From the NCBI RefSeq assembly GCF_042695135.1, contig NZ_CP170547.1:1612001-1676000 (forward strand): DNA of 64,000 nt, written 5' to 3'. Below the pieces are notes generated by a model, which was not told the DNA's origin, searched no databases, and was given only the letters and a program-made list of their open reading frames with translations. The number at the start of each line of letters is the position of its first letter. Position 1 is the stretch's first letter. This stretch comes from Epilithonimonas sp042695135 (GTDB lineage Bacteria; Bacteroidota; Bacteroidia; Flavobacteriales; Weeksellaceae). The position numbers and the translations under genes were made by a program. Positions 15,723 through 25,166 of this stretch are shown here, piece after piece.

Positions 15723-16082
15723 ATGAATAAGTTAACTAAGGCAGAAGAGCAGGTGATGCAATATCTCTGGCAGATTGAGAAAGGATTTTTAAAAGACGTT
15801 TTAGAGTTATTTCCCGAGCCAAAACCGCACACCAACACTATTTCTACAATACTTAAGATTCTGATGGAAAAAGGGTTTGTTAATTTCAAGACCTTTGGCA
15901 GACAACACGAATATTTTCCTCTGATCAGTAAAGAAAACTACAGCGGAAGATCAATCAAAAGTCTGGTGAAAAATTATTTCGAAGGTTCTTATACAAATGC
16001 TGTTTCGTTTTTGGTAGAAAAAAATGAGATCAGCGTAGAAGATCTGGAACTTTTGTTGGATGAACTTAAAAACAAGGACTAA
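15723..16082 (+). CDS. BlaI/MecI/CopY family transcriptional repressor
   Basis: A 119-residue winged-helix repressor. The N-terminal HTH (LTKAEEQVMQYLWQIEKGFL) is followed by the recognition region PKPHTNTISTILKILMEKGF and a dimerising C-terminal helix. BlaI/MecI repress their own operon until a partner M56 protease triggers their cleavage. That partner follows directly: the stop overlaps the next start (TAATG), giving translational coupling. In Bacteroidota such pairs are common and not usually tied to beta-lactamase. No resistance gene is nearby. Confidence 0.93.
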   Translation: MNKLTKAEEQVMQYLWQIEKGFLKDVLELFPEPKPHTNTISTILKILMEKGFVNFKTFGRQHEYFPLISKENYSGRSIKSLVKNYFEGSYTNAVSFLVEKNEISVEDLELLLDELKNKD

Positions 16083-18190
16083 TGGAAGCTTTTATGTTTT
16101 ATTTGGGCAAAATGATCCTGGGTTCAGGCGTTATGTTTGCTTACTATTTACTATTCTTAAAGGATAAAACATTTCATCATTACAACCGGTTTTATCTTCT
16201 ATTGACGGTTATTATCAGTCTGGTTCTGCCACTGATAAAAGTGTCGTATTTTACGATAGAGACCAATCAGAATTTATATCTGTTACTTAGCCAGCTTAAT
16301 CAAAATCAATTACAAAACTCAACCAATGATCTCACTATTTATTCAATTTTTTATGCAATTATTGGAGTGGTTTCAGTCGCTCTTTTAATTAGATTAATAC
16401 TAGGAATTACCAGAATCCAGTCTATCAAAAACCAGTTTCCGAACGAGACGGTAGAAGGGATCAAGTTTTATCAGACTAACTTAAACAATGCACCTTTTTC
16501 ATTCTTCAGAAATCTGTTCTGGAAGCAGTCGATCCAGTTGGATTCGCCGGTTGGACAGCAGATCCTGAAGCACGAGATGGTTCATATACAGCAAAAACAC
16601 AGTTGGGACAAGCTCCTGATGCAAACCTTAAAATCTGTTTTCTGGTTTAATCCCGTGTTTTATTTTATCAACAAAGAAATCAATCTTATTCACGAATACT
16701 TGGCGGACAACAAAGCAGTGAAGAGATCCGATACACGAGCATTTGCGCAGATGCTTCTGGAGAGTCATTTCTCCGGATCGGTGATCCCTGTTACGAGTCC
16801 TTTTTTATCATCTAACCTCAAAAAAAGACTTAAAATGCTTACAAAAAACCAAACCAAGTACAGCTATGCACGCAAACTTTTTGCGCTACCTATCTTATTC
16901 TTTATGGTGTTTGCCTATATGGTAAATGCAAAAAATAAAGAGATAAAGGAAACGAACAAAGCTATAGAAATAGCGGTACAGGAACTCAAAAGAGATACGA
17001 TAAAACCTAAAACTTCCGAGTTTGACAGTTTATCCACGGAACACCAAAGACAGACCAGAATGTACTCTGATGCTTTGCAGGAAGATCATTTGAAAATGTC
17101 GGCGATCAGTAAAATGATGGCAGACAAAAGTTTGAAATTATCTGCTCTTAAAAAAGCTAAAAAAGAAGAAACACCGGAATACAAAGCCTTGGAAAATGAT
17201 ATGGAATCTCTCTCCAGTCAAATGGAAAGTATTGTGAATTCCGACAACTATCAGAAAAACCTGAAAGGATTGGAAGAAAGCTCGGCGGCTATTGCAAAAC
17301 TATGTGATTCACCGGAATTCAAAAAGAGAATCGCTGATGCCGAGAAAAGTGCTGCAGAAGCCGACAAACTGGTAAACTCTCCTGCCTTCAAGAAAAGAGT
17401 AGCTGATGCCGAGAAACAGGCTGCTCAAGCTGACAAGTTAATAAATTCACCTGCATTCAAGAAAAGAATGGCTGATTCACAGAAACGTGCTTTGGAGGCT
17501 GAGAAAAAAATCAATTCCCCAGAATTCCAAAAAATGATACAGGATGCTCAAAAAAAAGCACAGGATGCGTTGACAAAACTTGACACGCCGGAGTTCAAAA
17601 AAAGATTGGAAATGGCAGAGAAATTAGCAAAAGTATCTTCTGACAATTTTAATAAGATCTACAGCGAAGCAGATTTTCAAAACATGATAAAACTGAATTT
17701 TGGGGAAGATGCTTTCACAGACGGAACTGTTGGTTATGGTGTAGACGGTGATAGTTTTCCGAAGCTTGAAAAGGTCACCGGGAATATCAACTTCAATTTT
17801 AATGATGATGTTTTCTACAATAATGCAAAATCAAAATTGTCTCCTAAAGAACTGAAAAAACTGGAGAAAAAACGAAAAGAACTTCAGAAACAGCAAAATG
17901 AGCTACAGGAAGAACAAAAGAAGCTGCAGAAAAAACAACAGGAGCTGAACAAAGAAATGCGCCAGAACAATCCTTGGTCGGTTAATTTTAATTCAAGCCT
18001 GGATAATCCAAAATTTTTAGTAATCAGCAGTAAAGATGTATTGGCTTCAAATTCTGATAAAGCAACCATTTATATTAATGGAAAGAAAGTTGACAAATCT
18101 GAACTCCAGAAGATCGATCCGAAAGATATTGCCTCAATGAATGTTATCAAAAATAATGAGACAGGTTCTATTAGAATCATTACTAAGTAA
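16082..18190 (+). CDS. BlaR1-like M56 metallopeptidase with 23-residue repeats
   Basis: 702 residues. Four membrane helices lie in the first ~300 residues around the M56 zinc protease domain: HEMVH (164-168) as HExxH, and a third ligand in HEYLADNKAV (~204). A long Lys/Glu-rich coiled-coil extracytoplasmic region follows. Residues ~407-515 hold about 4.7 copies of a 23-residue unit, LxNSPAFKKRxADAEKxAAxADK. Residues ~600-640 are Gln/Lys/Glu-rich coiled coil. The last ~50 residues (ATIYINGKKVDKSEL..IDPKDIASMNVIK) resemble a TonB plug-type segment. There is no penicillin-binding sensor domain, so the signal is not beta-lactam by analogy. Confidence 0.9.
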   Translation: MEAFMFYLGKMILGSGVMFAYYLLFLKDKTFHHYNRFYLLLTVIISLVLPLIKVSYFTIETNQNLYLLLSQLNQNQLQNSTNDLTIYSIFYAIIGVVSVALLIRLILGITRIQSIKNQFPNETVEGIKFYQTNLNNAPFSFFRNLFWKQSIQLDSPVGQQILKHEMVHIQQKHSWDKLLMQTLKSVFWFNPVFYFINKEINLIHEYLADNKAVKRSDTRAFAQMLLESHFSGSVIPVTSPFLSSNLKKRLKMLTKNQTKYSYARKLFALPILFFMVFAYMVNAKNKEIKETNKAIEIAVQELKRDTIKPKTSEFDSLSTEHQRQTRMYSDALQEDHLKMSAISKMMADKSLKLSALKKAKKEETPEYKALENDMESLSSQMESIVNSDNYQKNLKGLEESSAAIAKLCDSPEFKKRIADAEKSAAEADKLVNSPAFKKRVADAEKQAAQADKLINSPAFKKRMADSQKRALEAEKKINSPEFQKMIQDAQKKAQDALTKLDTPEFKKRLEMAEKLAKVSSDNFNKIYSEADFQNMIKLNFGEDAFTDGTVGYGVDGDSFPKLEKVTGNINFNFNDDVFYNNAKSKLSPKELKKLEKKRKELQKQQNELQEEQKKLQKKQQELNKEMRQNNPWSVNFNSSLDNPKFLVISSKDVLASNSDKATIYINGKKVDKSELQKIDPKDIASMNVIKNNETGSIRIITK

Positions 18191-18213
18191 AAAATTCAAT
18201 TCATTAACACTTT

Positions 18214-18235
18214 AGCCGGTTCGCCGGCTTTTTTA
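18214..18235 (+). terminator. Terminator with TTCG tetraloop
   Basis: AGCCGG-TTCG-CCGGCT followed by a T run, 24 bp after the BlaR1-like stop codon. Confidence 0.85.
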
Positions 18236-18246
18236 TTACTGACAAT

Positions 18247-18981
18247 ATGAAAAAATTACTTTTATTTTTTATTCTTTTCGGAACTTTGGCGATTGCTCAA
18301 AATAAACGTTTTATCTACGAATATCGTTTCATTCCGGATTCCAGAAATGTCTCAGAAATCAAAACAGAAATGATGTTTCTGGACACGTCAAAGAACGGAT
18401 CCAAATATTACAGCTATACGGTTTTCAATTCCGATTCTTTGATGAAAGCTTATGCGACAAAGCAATTGAAGGTAAATGATTCTGCCTATGTTGATCCTGC
18501 CCTGCAAATAGGAATTGTCAGATATTCGGTCATAAAAACTTATCCCGATTACAAAACCAATATTCACCGTCGTTTTGGAATGTATGCTTATAAAATCTCC
18601 GAAGACCGAAAAATCAATTGGAAAATCTCATCAGAAAAAGAAAAAGTCGGTGAGTGGATTGCCCAAAAAGCAGAAACTGATTTTGCCGGAAGACACTGGA
18701 CCGCTTGGTTTTCAACAGAAATTCCGATCCAGGACGGACCATATAAATTCCACGGATTGCCTGGATTAATTGTGAAAATCGAAGATGAAACCGGTTCGCA
18801 TAAAATGGAACTGAAGGGCATCAAAAATATTCAGAGAGATTTGAATATCAATGTTATCGAGCCGAAACAAATTGCCATCAATTCAAATAAATTCCAAAAA
18901 TTAGAAAAGGAACAAAAAGAACGATTTAAAAATCAGATTAATAATGATAATAACCATATAGAATTGGATATTGTCAAATAA
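18247..18981 (+). CDS. GLPGLI family secreted protein, copy 1
   Basis: 244 residues with a Sec signal peptide (~1-17, ending AIAQ) and the defining motif HGLPGLIVKIED at residues ~169-180. It is a Bacteroidota-specific secreted family of unknown function, often found near M56 or TonB-type genes as here. The mature protein is predicted to be mostly beta. It is a tandem paralog of the next gene and lacks that gene's internal C-terminal stretch (KGIKQMQMGGATIIMTGKD). Confidence 0.88.
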   Translation: MKKLLLFFILFGTLAIAQNKRFIYEYRFIPDSRNVSEIKTEMMFLDTSKNGSKYYSYTVFNSDSLMKAYATKQLKVNDSAYVDPALQIGIVRYSVIKTYPDYKTNIHRRFGMYAYKISEDRKINWKISSEKEKVGEWIAQKAETDFAGRHWTAWFSTEIPIQDGPYKFHGLPGLIVKIEDETGSHKMELKGIKNIQRDLNINVIEPKQIAINSNKFQKLEKEQKERFKNQINNDNNHIELDIVK

Positions 18982-19017
18982 TCAATTGTAATTTCTATTT
19001 TAATTAAAATATAACAA

Positions 19018-19857
19018 ATGAAACAACTTTTAACCATCTTATTTTCATTAACTTTTGCTCTCGTTTTTTCACAAAACAAACGATTTATTTACGAATACAA
19101 ATTCATTCCGGATTCTACAAATGTCTCAGACATCAAAACAGAAATGATGTTTCTCGACACTTCGAAAGATGGATCAAAATATTACAGCTATACGGTTTTC
19201 AACTCAGATTCTTTGATGAAAGCCGATCTTGAAAAGCAATTGGCGGCGACAGGCTCGATTAATGTAAGATCTGATATGAGAAAAGGCGATGTAAGATATT
19301 CGGTTACAAAAATCTATCCTGGTTATCAAACTTATATCCACAGAAGGCTATCAATGGATGCCTACAAAATCTCCGAAGACAGAAAAATAAATTGGAAAAT
19401 CTCATCAGAAAAAGAAAAAATAGGCGAGTGGAATACCCAAAAAGCAGAAGCGGATTTTGCAGGAAGACACTGGACCGCTTGGTTTTCTACAGATATTCCG
19501 ATCCAGGACGGACCATATAAATTCCACGGATTGCCTGGCTTGATTGTAAAAATTGAGGACAAAACCGGTTCTCACAAATTAGAATTAAAAGGCATCAAAA
19601 ATATTACGGGCAATCTTGATATTGATGTTTTTGAAGCCAAGGAAATTGCCATCAATTCCAAACAATTTCAGAAAGTAATGAAGGAATACGAAAACGATCC
19701 TACGAAAGGAATCAAACAAATGCAGATGGGCGGTGCAACAATTATTATGACAGGAAAAGATGCAAACAGTACAAAGTTTGCAAAAGAACAGGAAGAACGA
19801 TTGAAAGCCCAAATCAAGAAAGATAATAACAGAATCGAGCTTGATATCACAAAATAA
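19018..19857 (+). CDS. GLPGLI family secreted protein, copy 2
   Basis: 279 residues with a signal peptide (ending ALVFSQ) and HGLPGLIVKIED at ~170-181. It is very close to copy 1 from the mature N-terminus to the GLPGLI motif, at DNA level too, so the pair arose by recent tandem duplication. Its C-terminus is longer and probably closer to the ancestral form. It starts 36 bp after copy 1 and ends at a bidirectional terminator shared with mscL. Confidence 0.88.
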   Translation: MKQLLTILFSLTFALVFSQNKRFIYEYKFIPDSTNVSDIKTEMMFLDTSKDGSKYYSYTVFNSDSLMKADLEKQLAATGSINVRSDMRKGDVRYSVTKIYPGYQTYIHRRLSMDAYKISEDRKINWKISSEKEKIGEWNTQKAEADFAGRHWTAWFSTDIPIQDGPYKFHGLPGLIVKIEDKTGSHKLELKGIKNITGNLDIDVFEAKEIAINSKQFQKVMKEYENDPTKGIKQMQMGGATIIMTGKDANSTKFAKEQEERLKAQIKKDNNRIELDITK

Positions 19858-19883
19858 AAAATGCCACTGATGAGTGGCATTTT
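19858..19883. terminator. Bidirectional terminator
   Basis: ATGCCACT-GATG-AGTGGCAT flanked by A and T runs, between the convergent GLPGLI and mscL genes. Confidence 0.8.
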
Positions 19884-19899
19884 AATTTATAAGAAATTA

Positions 19900-20274
19900 T
19901 TATTGTTTTTTCTTCAATTCATCGCGGATCTCTGCTAATAAAACATCCGTAGAAGATGGTCCTGCAGGCGCTGCTTCCGGCTTTTTGTTTACTTTGTTTG
20001 CCACTTTTATCAGCCAGAATAGTACAAATGCAATGACTAAGAAACTGATAACCGAGGAAAGGAAATTACCATAAGTTACACCATTCCAGGCTAATTCTTT
20101 GATGTTTTCTGCACCGGCAGCTTTCAGGGCTGGTGTCAGTAATAATGGTGTAATCACATCGTCAACCAATGATTTTACAATTCCTCCGAAAGCCCCGCCA
20201 ATGATTACACCGACTGCTAAATCTACTACATTACCTTTGAAAGCAAACTCTTTAAATTCTTTTACAAATCCCAT
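19900..20274 (-). CDS. mscL: Large-conductance mechanosensitive channel
   Basis: 124 residues. MscL hallmarks are the N-terminal amphipathic helix (FVKEFKEFAFKGNVVDLAVG), TM1 with GVIIGGAFGGIVKSLVDD, TM2 (SVISFLVIAFVLFWLIKV), and a cytoplasmic helix ending in a charged tail. It opens as a homopentamer on membrane tension to release solutes in osmotic downshock. It has a single-gene transcript, convergent with the GLPGLI pair. Confidence 0.97.
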   Translation of the reverse strand: MGFVKEFKEFAFKGNVVDLAVGVIIGGAFGGIVKSLVDDVITPLLLTPALKAAGAENIKELAWNGVTYGNFLSSVISFLVIAFVLFWLIKVANKVNKKPEAAPAGPSSTDVLLAEIRDELKKKQ

Positions 20275-20367
20275 AGTTTTATATTTTATAATTAAGTGAT
20301 AAACAAAAATATAATTTTTTATTTATATGGCTTTATTTTTTCATATTTCGTAATGTTTTTTATTGAT

Positions 20368-20375
20368 TAAATTTG
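20368..20375 (+). promoter_or_regulatory. -7 box of nnr; decides the start codon
   Basis: TAAATTTG matches TAnnTTTG. It overlaps the codons that would follow the in-frame TTG at 20363, so the ATG at 20396 is the better start. Confidence 0.45.
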
Positions 20376-20395
20376 ATGATATTTATATTCCTGAA

Positions 20396-21886
20396 ATGAA
20401 AATTCTAACAGCACAACAAATCAAGGAATGCGATTCTGCAACCATAGAAAAAGGGATCTCTTCTATCAATCTAATGGAAAGAGCGGCGAGATCCTGTGCA
20501 GATTGGATTGAAATCAATTTTAATAGAATTGATAAGTTTTTTATTTTTTGTGGAAACGGGAATAATGGAGGAGATGGGTTTGCAATCGCAAGATTGCTTT
20601 ATGAGAAAAGTTTTGATGTAGAGGTTTTTATTGATGATGATAATCGGCAGTTTTCCCCCGATGCAGAAATTAATCTCAAAAGAATAAAACAAATAAAAGG
20701 AATTGAAGTCAAAAAATTCTCTGATTTTATTTATGAAAGCATTAGTAATTCTGTGATTATCGACGCTGTTTTTGGATATGGACTGAACAGAAAATTATCA
20801 GGAAAAATTAAAGATCTTATAGAGAAATTAAATGAGGTAAACATTCAGAAAATTTCCATTGATATGCCGACTGGCTTGTTTGCAGATAAAATTATCTACG
20901 AGGACTCCACAGTTTTTAAAGCAGATTTTACGCTCACTTTCCAGTTTTATAAAAGAAGTTTTCTACATCCTGAAACGGGGGAATTTTGTGGAAAAATAAA
21001 GGTTTTAGATATCGGACTTGACAAAGATTTTATAGGTAAAATCGAGACAGAATATTTCGTGATTGATGGAATTTTAATTAGAAATATTTATAGACCACGG
21101 GAAGAATTCACCAACAAAGGGACTTTCGGAAAAAGTATTTTGGTTGGTGGAAGTTATGGCAAGATCGGCGCAATCATGATGTCAACTTTATCAGCTCTCC
21201 GGACTGGCAGTGGACTGACTTTTACAATCGCTCCCGAGTGCGGAAATTTCATTCTGCAATCTCAGGCTCCCGAAGCAATGTTTATGAGTTCCGGTGAAAA
21301 ATATCTGGAAAAAATTGAGACCATTGAAAAGGCAGTTTACGGAATAGGACCAGGTTTTGGAAAAGAAAATAAAACTCAAAAAGCCTTGTTTTATTTTCTA
21401 AAATCACACAAAGATCCAGTAGTTTTGGACGCCGATGCACTTAATATTTTGGCTGAAAATGATAAAGCTGATCTGATTCCGAAAAATTCCGTCATCACAC
21501 CGCATCCTTTGGAATTTGAAAGGTTGTTTGGCAAAACGGAAAATTCTTTCGAAAGATTAGAACTGGCAAGAAAAAAAGCAGAGGAATTGCAGATTTTTAT
21601 TGTTCTAAAAGATCATCGCACCGCAATCATTACGCCTGATAAAAAGGTTTTCTACAACATTACAGGAAATTCCGGAATGGCAAAAGGTGGGAGCGGCGAT
21701 GTTCTTACTGGGATTTTAACAGCCTTAATTTCCCAAAAATACGACATAGAAAAAGCCTGCATTTTCGGTGTCTGGCTCCACGGAAAAGCAGGCGATTTTG
21801 CGTCTCAGGAATTTTCAAAAGAAGCGATGCTCCCGACAGATCTGATTAATAAACTGGGAGACGTTTTCAAATATCTGTCAAGCTGA
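20396..21886 (+). CDS. nnr: Bifunctional NAD(P)H-hydrate epimerase / ADP-dependent NAD(P)H-hydrate dehydratase
   Basis: 496 residues. The N-terminal YjeF_N epimerase half carries FCGNGNNGGDGFAIARL and IDMPTGLFAD. The C-terminal ribokinase-like dehydratase half carries GSYGKIGA, DADALNIL, ITPHPLEFERLFG and the catalytic GGSGDVLTG. Together they repair hydrated NADH/NADPH. The start MKILTAQQIKECD matches the family. The 3' end overlaps the convergent topoisomerase IB gene by 9 bp. Confidence 0.95.
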   Translation: MKILTAQQIKECDSATIEKGISSINLMERAARSCADWIEINFNRIDKFFIFCGNGNNGGDGFAIARLLYEKSFDVEVFIDDDNRQFSPDAEINLKRIKQIKGIEVKKFSDFIYESISNSVIIDAVFGYGLNRKLSGKIKDLIEKLNEVNIQKISIDMPTGLFADKIIYEDSTVFKADFTLTFQFYKRSFLHPETGEFCGKIKVLDIGLDKDFIGKIETEYFVIDGILIRNIYRPREEFTNKGTFGKSILVGGSYGKIGAIMMSTLSALRTGSGLTFTIAPECGNFILQSQAPEAMFMSSGEKYLEKIETIEKAVYGIGPGFGKENKTQKALFYFLKSHKDPVVLDADALNILAENDKADLIPKNSVITPHPLEFERLFGKTENSFERLELARKKAEELQIFIVLKDHRTAIITPDKKVFYNITGNSGMAKGGSGDVLTGILTALISQKYDIEKACIFGVWLHGKAGDFASQEFSKEAMLPTDLINKLGDVFKYLSS

Positions 21887-22882
21887 TGCTTTCGAAGTTT
21901 TCATTTTGGACTTCAACATATACAAAACACCAACTTCGGTTTCAGAAAGATTTTCATTTTTCTTCAACAGTTTTTTGATTTCTTTCTGGAAATAATTGAC
22001 CGTATGTCCGTTTTTATAATGTTCAAAAATTCTTGGATCGATGTAAGAATCTCTTGCTACAGATGGTGTATTTCCTAATTTTTCCGAAACACCAACAATC
22101 GCATTTCTAATTCGTTTTTTGAGTTCTTTCTGCTGCTTTTCCTCGCAGATTCCCAACTCGTCCAGGATTCCTGCTGCGATCATAGTTCCCGCCCAGGTTC
22201 GGAAATCTTTTGCAGAAAATTCCTCACCCATTATTTCTCTGATATATTGATTAAGGTCTTGACTTTCAACGGTTATAAGATTGTTGTCTTTGTCGTAATA
22301 TTTAAAAAGTCTATAACCTGGCAGTTCTTCCAATTCGGAAATTACTTTTGTCAATTTCGCATTAATAATGTGTTTCTCCTGAAATTTTCCTGATTTTCCT
22401 TTGTAAGAAAAGACCATCTCATCACCATCAACTGTAAGATGTTTTTTGCGAATAGTCGTCAATCCGTAACTTTGGTTTTGTTGAGTATATTTTGGACTTC
22501 CGGGACGGAAATAAGCTGAATCTAAAAGTCTTACCATCGTTGCAAGAACTTTTTCCCGGGTCATTTTTTTCTTTCTGAGATGTTGTCCTGTTACTCTTCT
22601 CATATGTTCCAGATTTTCGGCAAAATGTAGGATCCTGTCAAACTTATCCGCATCTTTTTTCGCACGGAATTTAGGGTTGTAAATGTATTGTTTTCTGCCT
22701 TTTTGATCTCTGCCAATCGCAAGGATTTTTGCTCTTTTATTGGTGGTAATCTCCACGTTTGTCCACGCTGGCGGAATCACCAATGAGTTGATATAATTGA
22801 TCTTTTCCTTGTCTTTCAGTTTTTCCTGATTGCTGTTAAAATAAGAAAAGTTTTTCCCGGAAACCTGTCGTGTTAATTTCAT
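21878..22882 (-). CDS. DNA topoisomerase IB
   Basis: 334 residues, poxvirus-like bacterial type IB enzyme. The N-terminal domain includes IPPAWTNVEI, GRDQKGRKQYIY, and the catalytic-domain stretch SYGLTTIRKKHL. FSAKDFRTWAGT holds the conserved Arg region, and SYIDPRIFEHY near the C-terminus fits the active-site tyrosine. It relaxes supercoils through a 3'-phosphotyrosine link. Bacterial members are scattered and often acquired. It converges on nnr with a 9-bp overlap. Confidence 0.9.
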   Translation of the reverse strand: MKLTRQVSGKNFSYFNSNQEKLKDKEKINYINSLVIPPAWTNVEITTNKRAKILAIGRDQKGRKQYIYNPKFRAKKDADKFDRILHFAENLEHMRRVTGQHLRKKKMTREKVLATMVRLLDSAYFRPGSPKYTQQNQSYGLTTIRKKHLTVDGDEMVFSYKGKSGKFQEKHIINAKLTKVISELEELPGYRLFKYYDKDNNLITVESQDLNQYIREIMGEEFSAKDFRTWAGTMIAAGILDELGICEEKQQKELKKRIRNAIVGVSEKLGNTPSVARDSYIDPRIFEHYKNGHTVNYFQKEIKKLLKKNENLSETEVGVLYMLKSKMKTSKASA

Positions 22883-23044
22883 GATTTTGATTTGTTGATT
22901 TCTTTAAACAATAAAAATGCCGATTTTAAATTGTTAATTCAGATAGCAATGAAATAAAGATTTTCTCAGGCTTTTATGATTTTATTAACAGTGATAAAGA
23001 CCGCTTATTAAACGAAAATTTCTATTTTAGCAAAAATTTTATTG

Positions 23045-23944
23045 ATGCCAAAGACAGTTGACGATTTTAATAAAAGCAGACTCAGATCCAGTAATATTAC
23101 TGTGGTTATCAGTATTTCGCTGGTTTTATTCCTTGTAGGATTATTTGGATTAATATTGATTAATGCTCAGAAATATTCGGATTATATCAAGGAACAACTT
23201 GTCGTAGAAGCCTACTTTGATGAGTATCTTGACCCGCGTGATTCCGCCAAGACAATGAAGTTCCAGGAGGAGACTTTTGCGAAAATCAAAGAGCAGAATT
23301 ACGTAAAACAAGCCCGATATATCTCTAAACAACAAGCCACTGTTCTTGCCAAAAAACAATTGGGAATCGATGCTGATGCGCTTTTTGAAGAAGATATTTT
23401 TCCTGCATCTGTGGAAGTTACACTGAAACCGGAGTTTGTAGATCCTGCAAAAATCGATGGCGTTGTAACGCAGCTGAAAGCCATCAATGGTGTAAAAGAT
23501 GTTGCCAATGACAACAAATTGACTATTGACGTATATAATAATCTGAATAGGATTTTGACCTGGATTTTAGCATTTTCAATTTTATTTTTAATTGTTGCGA
23601 TTGTCCTGATTAATAATTCAATCAGGTTGAAGATATTTTCTAAAAGATTCATTATCAAAACGATGCAGCTGGTTGGAGCAAAAAGGAGATTCATTCTGAT
23701 GCCGTTTATAAAAGAAGCTTTGATCCTCGGATTAATTGGTTCCTTTATCGGGATTATGGCTTTAGGCGGACTTTGGTATTACTTTACAAGTCAGATTGGG
23801 ACACCATTTGTACAGGACACAAACCAATATGTTTTTCTGGTTATCATCATTTTATTCGTAGGTGTTTTCATTACCGTAGCAAGTACTATCTTTGCAACCT
23901 GGAGATTTTTACGAAGCAACGTTGATGATCTTTATTATTCTTAA
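23045..23944 (+). CDS. ftsX: Cell division protein FtsX
   Basis: 300 residues from the ATG at 23045, one codon after an in-frame TTG. It has a cytoplasmic N-terminus, TM1 (~20-42), a periplasmic domain (~45-165) and three C-terminal helices, the FtsX permease layout. With FtsE it controls peptidoglycan hydrolases at the septum; ftsE is not in this window, as is usual for Bacteroidota. It heads a same-strand run with DUF3098 (3 bp gap), uppP, truB and rluF. Confidence 0.93.
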   Translation: MPKTVDDFNKSRLRSSNITVVISISLVLFLVGLFGLILINAQKYSDYIKEQLVVEAYFDEYLDPRDSAKTMKFQEETFAKIKEQNYVKQARYISKQQATVLAKKQLGIDADALFEEDIFPASVEVTLKPEFVDPAKIDGVVTQLKAINGVKDVANDNKLTIDVYNNLNRILTWILAFSILFLIVAIVLINNSIRLKIFSKRFIIKTMQLVGAKRRFILMPFIKEALILGLIGSFIGIMALGGLWYYFTSQIGTPFVQDTNQYVFLVIIILFVGVFITVASTIFATWRFLRSNVDDLYYS

Positions 23945-23947
23945 AAA

Positions 23948-24250
23948 ATGGCAAAGAAAACAAATAAATATTCTGCAGATCAGTACGGTAAAGCCACTGA
24001 AACTGTAGAGAAAAGAGCATTCTATTTCGGAAGCAAAAATTTTAAATTAATGCTGATAGGTTTAGGATTGATATTTCTGGGATTCGTCCTGATGATGGGA
24101 GCAGACGCTAATACAACACCGGATGGTAAATTCGATCCCAACTATTGGAACGAGGATATCTTCTCCTTCAGAAGGATCAGGTTAGCGCCTTTATTAGTTA
24201 TTGCCGGATTTGTGATTCAGATCGTTGCGATACTTAAAAGAAATAAATAA
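23948..24250 (+). CDS. DUF3098 membrane protein
   Basis: 100 residues with two transmembrane helices (~32-50 and ~76-96). The conserved segment FYFGSKNFKLMLIGLGLI and the loop DPNYWNEDIFSFRRI are typical of DUF3098. The family is restricted to Bacteroidota and is conserved beside ftsX and uppP, which suggests a cell-envelope or division role (inference). It lies 3 bp after ftsX and is surely co-transcribed with it. Confidence 0.88.
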   Translation: MAKKTNKYSADQYGKATETVEKRAFYFGSKNFKLMLIGLGLIFLGFVLMMGADANTTPDGKFDPNYWNEDIFSFRRIRLAPLLVIAGFVIQIVAILKRNK

Positions 24251-24339
24251 TTTTTACACTCGAGATTAAAGGATTAAAAGATTTGAATATTAATTTGAAT
24301 CTTTTAATTTTTTAGTCTTTTAATTTTTTAATCAATAAA

Positions 24340-25158
24340 ATGGATTTAATCAAAGCAATCATCATTGCGATCATAGAAGGTCTTACCGAGTATCTGCCGA
24401 TCTCTTCAACCGCTCATATGGGTTTTGCAGCCAGTCTGATGGGCTTGGAAGAAACCGAATTTCTCAAGATGTTTCAGGTCTCGATTCAGTTTGGAGCAAT
24501 ACTTTCTGTAGTGGTGGCTTATGGTAAAAAATTCTTTGATTTCAGCAATCTCCAGTTTTATTATAAATTGGCTTTTGCAGTTTTACCGGCGTTGGTTATT
24601 GGTTTTTTTCTTGATGATGCTATAGAATCCGTTTTAGGGAATCAAATTGCGATTTCAACCGTTTTGGTTTTAGGTGGTGTTGTTTTATTGTTTGCAGATA
24701 GCTGGTTCAGAAATCCTGTCATCCACGATGAGAAAGAAATTACCATCAAAAAAGCAGTGACCATCGGTTTCTGGCAATGTCTTGCGATGATGCCCGGGAC
24801 GAGTAGGAGTGCGGCTTCCATCATTGGTGGAATGACGCAGGGATTATCCAGAAAAGCAGCCGCCGAATTTTCATTTTTCCTGGCAGTTCCTACAATGTTG
24901 GCAGTGACGCTTTATTCCGTTTTTGTGAAAACCTGGGGAAAAGAAACGCTTCATCCACAGAAAGGTTATGAAATGATTATGGAATCTCAGGATCACATTT
25001 TGATTTTCATTGTTGGAAATATTGTAGCTTTTGTAGTCGCCTGGATCGCGATCAAATCGTTTATTAGTCTATTAAATAAATATGGTTTCAAACCTTGGGG
25101 CTGGTACAGAATTGTAGTTGGGATTGCTTTGTTGGTTTATTTTTATTACTTCAAATAA
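24340..25158 (+). CDS. uppP: Undecaprenyl-diphosphate phosphatase
   Basis: 272 residues, about eight membrane helices. The signatures are EGLTEYLPISSTAH at residues 13-26 and PGTSRSAASIIGG. It recycles the lipid carrier for peptidoglycan and O-antigen synthesis and can confer bacitracin tolerance. It lies 89 bp after DUF3098. An R1 repeat separates it from truB. Confidence 0.96.
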   Translation: MDLIKAIIIAIIEGLTEYLPISSTAHMGFAASLMGLEETEFLKMFQVSIQFGAILSVVVAYGKKFFDFSNLQFYYKLAFAVLPALVIGFFLDDAIESVLGNQIAISTVLVLGGVVLLFADSWFRNPVIHDEKEITIKKAVTIGFWQCLAMMPGTSRSAASIIGGMTQGLSRKAAAEFSFFLAVPTMLAVTLYSVFVKTWGKETLHPQKGYEMIMESQDHILIFIVGNIVAFVVAWIAIKSFISLLNKYGFKPWGWYRIVVGIALLVYFYYFK

Positions 25159-25166
25159 AATAATCA

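Noticed and set aside
15723..18190. Beta-lactam resistance operon
   Set aside because: BlaI- and BlaR1-like proteins are present, but the protease lacks a penicillin-binding sensor and no beta-lactamase gene is nearby.
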